Shown piece after piece: positions 15,296-22,118 of a stretch of DNA of 28,832 bases. Where the stretch lies: assembly GCA_900544575.1 (NCBI GenBank), contig UQVO01000018.1:1-28832 (forward strand), read 5' to 3'. Positions within the stretch are counted from its first letter, which is position 1. Each line of letters opens with the position of its first letter. The stretch comes from an uncultured Eubacteriales bacterium. GTDB taxonomy: Bacteria; Bacillota; Clostridia; Christensenellales; CAG-917. The position numbers were made by a program, and so were the translations under genes. Under the pieces are notes generated by a model. It was not told where the DNA came from, did not search any database, and was given only the letters and a program-made list of their open reading frames with translations.

Positions 15296-16090
15296 TCAGC
15301 CGAGCGCAACGTCGAGCACCATCATAAGCACGAAGCCCGCAACAACGCCCCACGTGCCGAGGTGGGGATGCTCCTGCAACTTCGCGTCCGGAATGAGGTC
15401 CTCCGCCACGACGAATATCATTGCGCCCGCCGCAAACGCCAGCAGCCACGGTTGGAGCGCCTCCACGAACGAGGTGAGGAAAAAGCCGAATATCGCGAAT
15501 ATCGGTTCGACTATTCCGCTTGCCGCACCGTATAAAAACGCTTTCGTCTTGCTGCCCGTCGCCGCGTGAAGAGGAAGCGCGACGGCAACGCCCTCCGGGA
15601 AGTTCTGCACCGCCATTCCTATCGCCAGCACCAGCGCGGAAAGATATGCGCTCTCCGTGCCCACAGCCGCCGCCGCGCCGAACACGACGCCCGCCGCAAG
15701 CCCTTCGGGGATGTTGTGTATGGTGACGGCGAGGAAAAGTTTGGTGGACATATTCACCTTCCCCGTGTTGACCCCCTCGTCCTCTTTCGTTCCGCTGTGG
15801 AAGTGGGGAATGATTTTGTCAAGCAAGGTGAGGAATATCCCGCCCGCGAGTATCCCCGTCGCCGCAGGCAGCCAGCTGAGGTCGCCGTAGCCTTCCTCCG
15901 CCCCTTCGAGGGACGGGATGATGAGCGACCACACCGACGCCGCAATCATAATCCCCGCCGCAAAACCCAGAATGAGCGTATTGAGTTTGGGGGAAATCTC
16001 TTTCTTGAAAAAGAAAACCACCGACGCGCCCGCCGCCGTCGCGATAAATATCAAAGCAAAACCCAGTACAGTATATCCCGTACCGCTCAT
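15296..16090 (-). CDS. ZIP family divalent metal transporter
   Basis: A 264-residue membrane protein with about eight predicted helices. It carries the ZIP metal-site signatures HNIPEG (residues 125-130, helix 4) and QNFPEG (162-167, helix 5), and a His-containing loop (HFHSG, 96-100) between helices 3 and 4. ZIP proteins move zinc, iron or manganese into the cytoplasm. It most resembles the bacterial ZupT/GufA branch. The start is preceded by GGAGAGAGAT. A DtxR-type repressor is encoded immediately downstream, so metal-responsive control is plausible, although that gene has its own promoter. No operator was found in the short gap before this gene. Confidence 0.93.
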   Translation of the reverse strand: MSGTGYTVLGFALIFIATAAGASVVFFFKKEISPKLNTLILGFAAGIMIAASVWSLIIPSLEGAEEGYGDLSWLPAATGILAGGIFLTLLDKIIPHFHSGTKEDEGVNTGKVNMSTKLFLAVTIHNIPEGLAAGVVFGAAAAVGTESAYLSALVLAIGMAVQNFPEGVAVALPLHAATGSKTKAFLYGAASGIVEPIFAIFGFFLTSFVEALQPWLLAFAAGAMIFVVAEDLIPDAKLQEHPHLGTWGVVAGFVLMMVLDVALG

Positions 16091-16150
16091 ATCTCTCTCC
16101 TTCGTCCGCCCTTACAACACACCGCGGACGCCAACCCTGTTATTCCGTAG

Positions 16151-16372
16151 TTATTCCGTATCGGAGTCGTCCGCCTCTCTTGCCGAAAGCCTGACCACTT
16201 CGCCCGACTCTTTCTTGACATAAGTGTTGTCGAGCTGCGCGCGGAGATTGCCGACGACGCTGTCGATATACGCCCTGCGGAGTTTCGCCTGCTCCGCCTT
16301 CTCCTCTTCCGTCAGTCCTTCCGTCTTCGCCTTGCGGGCAAGTTCGTTTATGCGTGCTATGTCGATTGCCAT
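16151..16372 (-). CDS. DUF896 (YnzC-like) protein
   Basis: A 73-residue cytosolic protein matching DUF896: INELARKAKTEGLTEEEK near the N-terminus and LRRAYIDSVVGNLRAQLDN in the middle. The family folds as a small helical hairpin. B. subtilis YnzC belongs to an SOS-linked operon, but its function is unknown. The gene starts 27 bases after the uracil-DNA glycosylase stop on the same strand, so co-transcription with that repair gene is likely. There is no good ribosome site. TATAAT lies one base before the ATG, too close to serve this start, so translation may depend on coupling. Confidence 0.93.
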   Translation of the reverse strand: MAIDIARINELARKAKTEGLTEEEKAEQAKLRRAYIDSVVGNLRAQLDNTYVKKESGEVVRLSAREADDSDTE

Positions 16373-16399
16373 AATTATACCGTTTTCAAAACCCGATGT

Positions 16400-17062
16400 T
16401 TAAGTGCTCCAATCTATCGTTTCAACGCCGCGTTGCGCCAAAAACGCGTTCGTCTTGCTGAAATGACGACAACCGAAGAAACCGTAATACGCGGACAGCG
16501 GCGAGGGATGCGGACATTCCAGCACCAGGTGCTGCGGCGCGGTTATCAGCGCCTTTTTCGCGCGGGCGTTTCCGCCCCAGAGAAGGAATACGACGGGTTC
16601 CGTCCTCTCGTTGAGCCGCCTTATCACCGCGTCGGTGACCTCTTCCCATCCTTTGCCCTTGTGCGAATTGGGCTCTCCCGCACGCACGGTAAGCACGGTG
16701 TTGAGCAACAGCACTCCCCTCTCCGCCCACGGGACAAGACAGGGGGATTTGTTCTCCGCGCCGACGTCGTCGTGTATCTCTTTGAAGATGTTGACCAGCG
16801 ACGGCGGGGCGGGGACACCCGGTTTGACCGAAAAACAAAGCCCGTGCGCCTGTCCTTCGCCGTGATAGGGGTCCTGACCGAGGATTACGGCTTTCACCTT
16901 CTCGTACGGCGTGTATTTCAGCGCGTTGAAGATGTCATGCATATCGGGATAGACCGTGTGCCGTCCGTACTCCGATTTCAGAAACTCGCGCAGCGCGGCG
17001 TAACTTTCGGAGGCGAAAACGTCTTTGAGCAGTCCGTCCCAGGAATTTCCTATGTTGACCAT
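16400..17062 (-). CDS. ung: Uracil-DNA glycosylase, family 1
   Basis: A 220-residue base-excision repair enzyme that removes uracil from DNA. The water-activating loop GQDPYHG is at residues 62-68 with catalytic Asp64, and the minor-groove intercalation loop HPSPLS is at 185-190 with catalytic His185. LLLNTVLTV (118-126) and the uracil-recognition region VFLLWGG are also present, and the length is typical. I chose the ATG at 17060-17062 because family homology begins there and because the promoter TATAAT (17069-17074) ends 6 bases upstream. The mRNA is therefore predicted to be leaderless, with no Shine-Dalgarno. An in-frame ATG further upstream would lie within the promoter. DUF896 follows in the same operon. 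Confidence 0.96.
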   Translation of the reverse strand: MVNIGNSWDGLLKDVFASESYAALREFLKSEYGRHTVYPDMHDIFNALKYTPYEKVKAVILGQDPYHGEGQAHGLCFSVKPGVPAPPSLVNIFKEIHDDVGAENKSPCLVPWAERGVLLLNTVLTVRAGEPNSHKGKGWEEVTDAVIRRLNERTEPVVFLLWGGNARAKKALITAPQHLVLECPHPSPLSAYYGFFGCRHFSKTNAFLAQRGVETIDWST

Positions 17063-17068
17063 GCCGAT

Positions 17069-17097
17069 ATTATACCACCATATTCCGCGTCGCACAA
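17069..17097 (-). promoter_or_regulatory. ung promoter (leaderless transcript)
   Basis: TTGTGC (17092-17097), 17 bases and TATAAT (17069-17074) on the minus strand. The usual start 7 bases beyond the -10 falls on the A of the ung ATG at 17062. Confidence 0.6.
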
Positions 17098-17135
17098 CGT
17101 ATAAAAACGACGAAGTCCGCCCATACTACCCGCAA

Positions 17136-17167
17136 AGGACGAAAGTCCTAAAAACGGGGCAACCCCG
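17136..17167 (+). other. Two hairpins in the leader of the 44-residue peptide gene
   Basis: AGGAC-GAAA-GTCCT (17136-17149) has a GNRA tetraloop and is followed by CGGGG-CAA-CCCCG (17155-17167), just ahead of the AAGGAG ribosome site. They may protect or control the ribosome site. They match no riboswitch class that I recognise. Confidence 0.55.
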
Positions 17168-17180
17168 AAAAGGAGTGAAC

Positions 17181-17315
17181 ATGGAAAACACCAAATCCAG
17201 AGCAAACGGCAGACAGTCTTCCGCTGAAAGCGAAAGCAAAGCCCAGGCAGGCAGCAAGCAGGCGAAAGCGTCCAAGAACGCGTCCGACGCCAAAGGTTGC
17301 AAAAACTGCAAGTGA
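17181..17315 (+). CDS. 44-residue Ser/Ala/Lys-rich peptide ending in CxxC
   Basis: A small, probably real gene: the ATG at 17181 follows AAGGAGTGAAC and a terminator lies 22 bases after the stop. The product is hydrophilic and disordered-looking (runs of Ser, Ala, Lys, Gln and Glu) and ends in KGCKNCK, a CxxC pair that could bind metal or form a disulphide. There is no signal peptide or membrane segment. Similar tiny proteins with a disordered body and a terminal Cys pair occur in Clostridia without known function. It is transcribed away from ung. I found no convincing promoter, although TATAAA at 17099-17104 is a weak candidate. Confidence 0.7.
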   Translation: MENTKSRANGRQSSAESESKAQAGSKQAKASKNASDAKGCKNCK

Positions 17316-17337
17316 CCGTTTGAAATCCAAGAAAATT

Positions 17338-17359
17338 TCCGCCGCAAGGCGGATTTTTT
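17338..17359 (+). terminator. Terminator of the small peptide gene
   Basis: TCCGCC (17338-17343), a GCAA loop, GGCGGA (17348-17353) and a six-T run. Confidence 0.85.
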
Positions 17360-17439
17360 CTTTATCGGACGACACGGCAAAAAATTCTCACTCCCCCGAC
17401 ACTTCGAGAGCCGTCCGCGCGCTGTCCGCAGGCGTTTTC

Positions 17440-17462
17440 ACGGCGCAAAAAACGCCGTTTTT
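17440..17462 (+). terminator. Second plus-strand terminator-like hairpin
   Basis: ACGGCG (17440-17445) and CGCCGT (17453-17458) enclose a 7-base loop and lead into five Ts. A weaker hairpin, AATCCG/CGGATT with a T-run, follows at 17483-17506. These could be backup terminators or remnants of lost genes. The rest of 17360-17612 is AT-rich with no gene that I can support. Confidence 0.55.
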
Positions 17463-17612
17463 GCAAGTCCGTTTTAATTTTTAATCCGTACACACGTCGG
17501 ATTTTTAAGCATTTTTTAACAAAAATGCCCGCGTTTCAAAATTTTGATTTGCACTTTTGTAAGGTTTTCAAAAAATTTCCCGAAAATTTTTTATTTTTTC
17601 TACAAAAATCGC

Positions 17613-17641
17613 TTGACAGCATTATAGAGCGGTGATATTAT
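17613..17641 (+). promoter_or_regulatory. Strong promoter of a small RNA
   Basis: TTGACA (17613-17618), 17 bases and TATTAT (17636-17641), preceded by a long AT-rich tract that could act as an UP element. No coding sequence follows before the terminator at 17708-17747. Confidence 0.8.
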
Positions 17642-17647
17642 GCAACT

Positions 17648-17747
17648 GTAATCAAGAGCTACGGCACTTTGATTATCTGACAAGCTCATAATTTTCCCCC
17701 TTATCATAGCAAGATGCGCAGAGATTTCTCTGCGCGTCTTGCTTTTT
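17648..17747 (+). ncRNA. Predicted small RNA of about 100 nt
   Basis: A near-consensus promoter is followed about 60 bases later by a very strong intrinsic terminator, and no open frame with a ribosome site lies between them. The predicted transcript runs from about 17648 to 17747. Visible structure: AATCAAG/CTTTGATT can pair across a 10-base loop near the 5' end, GAGCT can alternatively pair with AGCTC, an unpaired stretch with five Cs (ttttccccc) follows, and then the terminator stem. I do not recognise it as SRP RNA, 6S RNA or tmRNA. It converges with mnmG and ends about 60 bases before the mnmG stop, so it could base-pair with an mnmG 3' extension. Its regulatory targets are unknown. Confidence 0.65.
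17708..17747 (+). terminator. Terminator of the small RNA
   Basis: A 16-bp stem (17708-17723 with 17728-17743, one T-G pair) with an ATTT loop is followed by a five-T run. In the opposite direction the hairpin has no T-run. Confidence 0.9.
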
Positions 17748-17805
17748 CAAACGAAAGTCCGCAGGAAGCGGTTCTGCCCTCGGCACGCCGCACGGAAGCG
17801 CAAGG

Positions 17806-19650
17806 TCAATGCTTGCCCAGCCACACGATGAGCACGGCGATGTCCGCGGGCGATACGCCCGAAATCCTGGATGCCTGTCCGAGGTTCAGAGGGCGTATTT
17901 TGTCCAGCTTCTGTCTGGCTTCCAGCCTGAGTGCGGTCACGGAAAAATAATCCATATCGGCGGGAAGCGCGCGCTCTTCCAGCCTGCGCTGTTCCCTCAC
18001 CGCCTGTTCCTGCTTTTTGAGATATCCTTCGTATTTCAGCTCCACCACTGCGGCGGAAAGCGCTTCGGCGGAGCATTCGAAAGGCAGAAATTTCGCGACG
18101 TCGGCGGCTGTCACGGACGGTCTGCGCGCCAAATCTCCGAGAGTCAGGGGTTTGGACGGCACGGGCTCTCCCCTTTTCGCCAGCGTCCTTTCCGCTTCCG
18201 CACGGGGGAGCGGCAGGGAGGAACAGCTTATGACGCGTTCAATCTCCGCCCTCTTTTTTTCCGTGCGACGCATTCTCTCTTCCGTCACGAGGCCCGCAGC
18301 ATATCCTTTTGCGGTCAGGCGCATATCGGCGTTGTCCTGACGCAGTTTTATGCGGTGTTCCGCGCGGGCGGTCATCATTCGGTAAGGTTCGTTTGTCCCC
18401 TTTGTGACAAGGTCGTCTATCAGCACGCCGATATACGCTTCGTCGCGCGCAAGCACGAACGGCTCCTTGCCTTCCAGCCGCAGGGAAGCGTTCAGCCCCG
18501 CCATAAGCCCCTGCGCCGCCGCTTCTTCGTAACCGCTGCTGCCGTTCAACTGCCCCGCAAGATACAGGTTTTTCACCGCCTTGCTTTCGAGGGTGGGAAG
18601 AAGAGAGGTGGGGTCGATGCAATCGTACTCTATCGCATAGGCGTATTTTGCAAAGCGGCAATGCGTAAGTCCGGGTATGGTGCGGTACATCGCTTCCTGC
18701 ACGTCGTGCGGCAGAGAGCTGCTCATCCCCTGAATGTACATTTCCGTGCTGTGCAGTCCCTCGGGCTCGACGAAAATCTGGTGCCTTTCCTTGTCGCGGA
18801 AGCGCATTATCTTGTCCTCTATGGACGGGCAGTAGCGCGGACCTATTCCGTGTATGCTGCCGTTGTAGAGAGGACTGCGGTGAATGTTGTTCAGAATAAT
18901 TTCGTGCGTGCGCGCGTTGGTGTAGGTCAGCCAGCACGGCTCTTCCTCGAAAGTGCCCGCTTCGGACATAAAAGAAAACCTGTCCGTGTTTTCGCCGAGC
19001 TGTATCTCCATCTCTCCGTAATCGATGGAGTCGCGGTAAATGCGTGCGGGCGTGCCCGTCTTGAAACGACGCACGGGAAGCCCCGCCCTGACAAGACTTG
19101 CCGTAAGCAGCGTCGCGGGCGCGTGCCCGGACGGCCCCGAACTTTTCGTATACTCCCCTATGATGACTTTGCCGTTGAGATAGACCCCCGTCGCGAGAAT
19201 GACCGCGTCGGCGTAAAACACCGTACCGTCCGCAAGTCTGACGCCATTGACCTCGCCGCCCGACACGAGCACTTCCGCGCACTCCCCTTCCATAAGGTCG
19301 AGCGTAGGAACTGCGCGCAGCGCGTCCATAATCACCTTCTGATAAAGCGGCTTGTCCTGCTGTCCGCGCAGCGAAAACACCGCGGGTCCTTTTGCGGAAT
19401 TGAGCATTTTTATCTGCACGAGGGATTTGTCCGCGGCAAGCGCCATCTCGCCGCCCAGAGCGTCTATCTCGCGCACGAGGTGCCCCTTTGCGGTGCCGCC
19501 TATCGCAGGGTTGCACGCCATCATCGAAACCGTGCCGAAATCCAGACACAGCATAAGCGTCCTGTGCCCTTTTCTTGCGCACGCGAGCGCGGCTTCCACA
19601 CCCGCGTGTCCGCCGCCCACGACTATGATTTCGAATCTGCCGTTGTCCAT
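17806..19650 (-). CDS. mnmG: tRNA uridine-5-carboxymethylaminomethyl modification enzyme MnmG
   Basis: This 614-residue FAD protein works with MnmE to add the carboxymethylaminomethyl (or aminomethyl) group to wobble U34 of several tRNAs. It has the dinucleotide-binding motif VVGGGHAGVEAALA near residues 10-23, the MnmG segments FGTVSMMACNPAIGG and AKGHLVREIDALGG, TGTPARI in the middle, the EEAAAQGLMAGLNA region, and a helical C-terminus ending ISGVSPADIAVLIVWLGK. The ATG at 19648-19650 follows GGAGGAAA; the frame is open further upstream but lacks homology there. mnmE is upstream on the same strand, 278 bases away, separated by structured tandem repeats. It closes the rpmH-to-mnmG cluster. 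rsmG, which often follows, is absent. No minus-strand T-run terminator is seen. Confidence 0.97.
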   Translation of the reverse strand: MDNGRFEIIVVGGGHAGVEAALACARKGHRTLMLCLDFGTVSMMACNPAIGGTAKGHLVREIDALGGEMALAADKSLVQIKMLNSAKGPAVFSLRGQQDKPLYQKVIMDALRAVPTLDLMEGECAEVLVSGGEVNGVRLADGTVFYADAVILATGVYLNGKVIIGEYTKSSGPSGHAPATLLTASLVRAGLPVRRFKTGTPARIYRDSIDYGEMEIQLGENTDRFSFMSEAGTFEEEPCWLTYTNARTHEIILNNIHRSPLYNGSIHGIGPRYCPSIEDKIMRFRDKERHQIFVEPEGLHSTEMYIQGMSSSLPHDVQEAMYRTIPGLTHCRFAKYAYAIEYDCIDPTSLLPTLESKAVKNLYLAGQLNGSSGYEEAAAQGLMAGLNASLRLEGKEPFVLARDEAYIGVLIDDLVTKGTNEPYRMMTARAEHRIKLRQDNADMRLTAKGYAAGLVTEERMRRTEKKRAEIERVISCSSLPLPRAEAERTLAKRGEPVPSKPLTLGDLARRPSVTAADVAKFLPFECSAEALSAAVVELKYEGYLKKQEQAVREQRRLEERALPADMDYFSVTALRLEARQKLDKIRPLNLGQASRISGVSPADIAVLIVWLGKH

Positions 19651-19661
19651 TTTCCTCCGAT

Positions 19662-19686
19662 GATAAAATCCCGTGCGGGATTTATC
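19662..19686 (-). other. Hairpin directly upstream of the mnmG ribosome site
   Basis: GATAAAATCCC (19662-19672) pairs with GGGATTTATC (19677-19686), with one bulged base and a GTGC loop. On the minus strand it ends in TTTTATC, ten bases before GGAGG. It could act as a weak attenuator or as a control of mnmG translation. Confidence 0.5.
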
Positions 19687-19726
19687 CGCATTACTCCCGA
19701 ACCGGAAGTGACCCGTCACAATAATA

Positions 19727-19943
19727 TCGCCGAGGCTCTCAGCCTCACTCCTCGACGCCGCGCGCAACAAAGAGTCGCGCTCACCCCTGCCAACCGCACG
19801 GGACGTAACGTGACAGCATCGCCAAGGCTCGCCGCCTCATACCTCGACGCCGCGCGTAACAAAGAGTCGTTCTCACCCCTGTCAGCCGCACGGGACGTAA
19901 CATGACAGTATCGCCGAGGCTCTCAGCCTCATTTGCCGACGCA
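19727..19943 (-). repeat. 92-base structured tandem repeat in the mnmE-mnmG gap
   Basis: Units start exactly 92 bases apart at 19727, 19819 and 19911, and the third is partial and runs into the mnmE stop codon. Read on the minus strand, each unit begins TGAGGC and forms a GAGGC/GCCTC hairpin, a longer CTGTCA...TGACAG stem with an inner CAYG/CGTG pairing, and a CGAC/GTCG pairing. Differences between units (GCCTC to GCCTT, TGACAG to TGGCAG, CATG to CACG) keep pairing through G-U wobbles on the minus strand, suggesting selected RNA structure. A further 12-base palindrome, GTGAC-CC-GTCAC, lies at 19708-19719. No protein is encoded. Confidence 0.85.
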
Positions 19944-21248
19944 GAATTTTGCGAAAATATTGTTCACGACGTCTTCCGTCGCAGTGCGTCCCGTGATTTC
20001 CCCGAGCGCGTCATACGCCTCGCGAAGGTCGACGAGAGTGCAGTCGACGGTGCCGTCAAGCGACTCAACGGCACTTTCAAGCGCACGTTTTGCACGATAA
20101 AGCGCGTCTTTGTGCCTTTCCGACGTGATGACTTCTCCGTCAGCCGTCTTGCCCTCGGTGTAAAGCGCGGCAATGGCGTGCCGCAGCCCGTCCACTCCCG
20201 TGCCGTCCTTTGCGCTGACGGCGAAACAGCCGTACATCCTGGGGCACATATAAGATGTGAGGTCGCATTTGTTGCGCACCGTGAACACTCTCACGTTGCC
20301 GAAGTCGGGCGCCTCTGCCCGCATATCCGTGGTGTCCACGACGTGAATGACCACGTCCGCACTCTTTGCCGCAGCCAGCGCGCGCCGCACGCCTTCGCTC
20401 TCGACGGCGTCGTCGCTTTCGCGTATGCCTGCGGTGTCTATGAGGTTTATCTTCACTCCGTCGCACTCCACCGAGCCTTCCAGCGTATCCCGCGTCGTCC
20501 CCGCCACGTCCGTGACAATGGCGCGGTCGGCGCCGAGCAAAGCGTTCATCAGCGAGCTTTTCCCCGCATTCGGTCTGCCCGCAAGCACCGCGGTGACGCC
20601 GTGCTTCGCCATATTGCCCGTGCGCGCCGTGGCAAGCAGCGCGTCCACGCGCGCGAGCGCGTTTTCTATCTGTCCGCGCAAGGGCGGCAAAACTTCGTCT
20701 TCCGTTTCTTCGGGGTAATCGAGCACGGCTTCCAGCCCGGTGATGACGTCGCCGAGCTCGTCGCAAAGCGAGTTTATCTTTCTGCTGAGACTGCCGTCCA
20801 TAAGCCTGTACGCCGCGCGCAAAGCTGCCGCGCTTTCGGCGTTAATCATATCTGCGACGCCTTCCGCGTCGGCAAGCGACATTCTGCCCGCAAGATACGC
20901 GCGGCGGGTGAACTCTCCCCTTTCCGCCATTTTCGCGCCCGCTTGCAGGGCGGCGTCCAGCGCTCCGCGCATAATGCGCACTCCGCCGTGCAGATAAAAC
21001 TCGACGGTGTCCTCTCCCGTATACGCCTTTGCCGCGGGGAAATACACCGCGTAGCCGCGGTCGCAAAAATCCGCGGCGCGGAAAGTGCCGAAACGCATAG
21101 CGAGCGGTGTCTCGGCAAGCGCGCGGGGGGATTTGCCCCCGCAAATGAAAATGGCATCGGCGACCGCAAGCGCGTCCTCGCCGGACACGCGCAGAATGCC
21201 GATACCACCCGCCCCTACGGGCGTGGAAATGGCAGCAATCGTGCTCAT
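19929..21248 (-). CDS. mnmE: tRNA modification GTPase MnmE
   Basis: This 439-residue GTPase is the partner of MnmG in wobble-uridine modification. The N-terminal tetrahydrofolate-binding domain (1-115) begins with the usual STIAAISTPVGAGGIGILRVSG pattern and contains GEFTRRAYLAGR. A helical domain encloses the G domain: G1 GRPNAGKS (224-231), G2 TTRD (251-254), G3 DTAG (271-274), G4 NKCD (326-329). The C-terminus ends with the invariant FCVGK, whose Cys is catalytically important. The start is preceded by AGGAAGCGTTGAT, and the jag stop is one base upstream, indicating translational coupling. Its stop codon lies at the edge of the 92-base tandem repeat array. Confidence 0.98.
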   Translation of the reverse strand: MSTIAAISTPVGAGGIGILRVSGEDALAVADAIFICGGKSPRALAETPLAMRFGTFRAADFCDRGYAVYFPAAKAYTGEDTVEFYLHGGVRIMRGALDAALQAGAKMAERGEFTRRAYLAGRMSLADAEGVADMINAESAAALRAAYRLMDGSLSRKINSLCDELGDVITGLEAVLDYPEETEDEVLPPLRGQIENALARVDALLATARTGNMAKHGVTAVLAGRPNAGKSSLMNALLGADRAIVTDVAGTTRDTLEGSVECDGVKINLIDTAGIRESDDAVESEGVRRALAAAKSADVVIHVVDTTDMRAEAPDFGNVRVFTVRNKCDLTSYMCPRMYGCFAVSAKDGTGVDGLRHAIAALYTEGKTADGEVITSERHKDALYRAKRALESAVESLDGTVDCTLVDLREAYDALGEITGRTATEDVVNNIFAKFCVGK

Positions 21249-21249
21249 A

Positions 21250-22110
21250 TCAACGCTTCCTGTTGCCTCCGAAGCTCTTGAATTTGGGAGGTCCGCTCTT
21301 GGGGGCGTCGGCTTTCACGAAATCGTCGGTGTAATAGCCGCGGTATTCCCTGCCGTCCGGCACTTCCTCCTCTTCCGCGCGCGGAGCGCGTTCTCTTCTG
21401 CGGCCGTCGCCTTTTGCGTCGTTTCCGCGTTCCCTGCGGGTTTCTCTTCTGCCGTCACCGCGTCTTCCGTCGCGGCGGTTTCCGCGCGGTCTGTCCTCGC
21501 GCAGCTCCACGCCCTTGGGCACGATGACGATGTGACGCGCCGCGTCTTCTCCCTCGGAGTGCGTCTCGGCAATCTCGCTGTCGGCGAGCGCGCTGTGAAT
21601 GATGCGGCGCTCGAAGGGGTTCATCGGTTCGAGGGACACCTTTCTGCGCGTGCGGTACGCCTTTTCCGCAAGACGGTTGGCGAGCGCGACGAGCGTGTCA
21701 CGGCGTTTTTCACGGTAATTCTCGCAGTCGACGACAATCTTTGCCGAACTGTTCTTTTCCTGATTGATGTAGGTGCGGGTCAGAAACTGTATCGCATCGA
21801 GCACTTCGCCGCGGTAACCTATCGCCGCGCCGCTGTCCTGCCCTTCGATGTCGAGCACGATTTCTCCGTCCCGCTCTTCCGCCTCCGCACGGGAAGACAG
21901 GCGCATTGCGGAGAGCACTCCGTTGACGAACTCCGCCGCCGCGTCGGCGACCGTTTCTTTCAGGGTCACCCTGACTTCCGCCCTCTGGAACAACCCGCCC
22001 TTTGCGAGCACTTCCACCTGAACTCTGTCGCGCTCCGCGCCGAGTTCCGCCAGCGCCTTTTCCACGGCAAGGTCGACGCTGCTTGCTTTGACAACCACTG
22101 ATTTTTCCAT
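21250..22110 (-). CDS. jag: RNA-binding protein Jag/KhpB
   Basis: A 286-residue protein with the three parts of Jag/KhpB. The Jag-N domain (about 1-50) has the KGGLFQRAEVRVTL segment. A KH domain has IGYRGEVLDAIQFL (about 97-110). An R3H domain contains NPFERRIIHSAL (about 165-176). The C-terminal 90 residues are rich in Arg, Asp, Glu and Gly (RRDGRRGDGRRETRRER), a disordered RNA-binding-type tail longer than in most homologues. In Bacillota, KhpB binds RNA with KhpA and influences cell elongation and division. It lies between yidC (8 bases upstream) and mnmE (1 base downstream) in the conserved cluster. Confidence 0.95.
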   Translation of the reverse strand: MEKSVVVKASSVDLAVEKALAELGAERDRVQVEVLAKGGLFQRAEVRVTLKETVADAAAEFVNGVLSAMRLSSRAEAEERDGEIVLDIEGQDSGAAIGYRGEVLDAIQFLTRTYINQEKNSSAKIVVDCENYREKRRDTLVALANRLAEKAYRTRRKVSLEPMNPFERRIIHSALADSEIAETHSEGEDAARHIVIVPKGVELREDRPRGNRRDGRRGDGRRETRRERGNDAKGDGRRRERAPRAEEEEVPDGREYRGYYTDDFVKADAPKSGPPKFKSFGGNRKR

Positions 22111-22118
22111 TCTTTCTC

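Noticed and set aside
16373..16384. TATAAT as a DUF896 promoter
   Set aside because: The -10 lies one base before the ATG, so the transcript would start inside the gene, and no good -35 is present at 17 bases.
17106..17167. Self-cleaving ribozyme or riboswitch in the small-peptide leader
   Set aside because: The GAAA loop suggested a hammerhead, but the CUGANGA core is absent and no known aptamer pattern fits.
17809..19905. A 698-codon open frame on the plus strand
   Set aside because: It is antisense to mnmG and shows no recognisable domain. It is a shadow of the GC-rich codon pattern.
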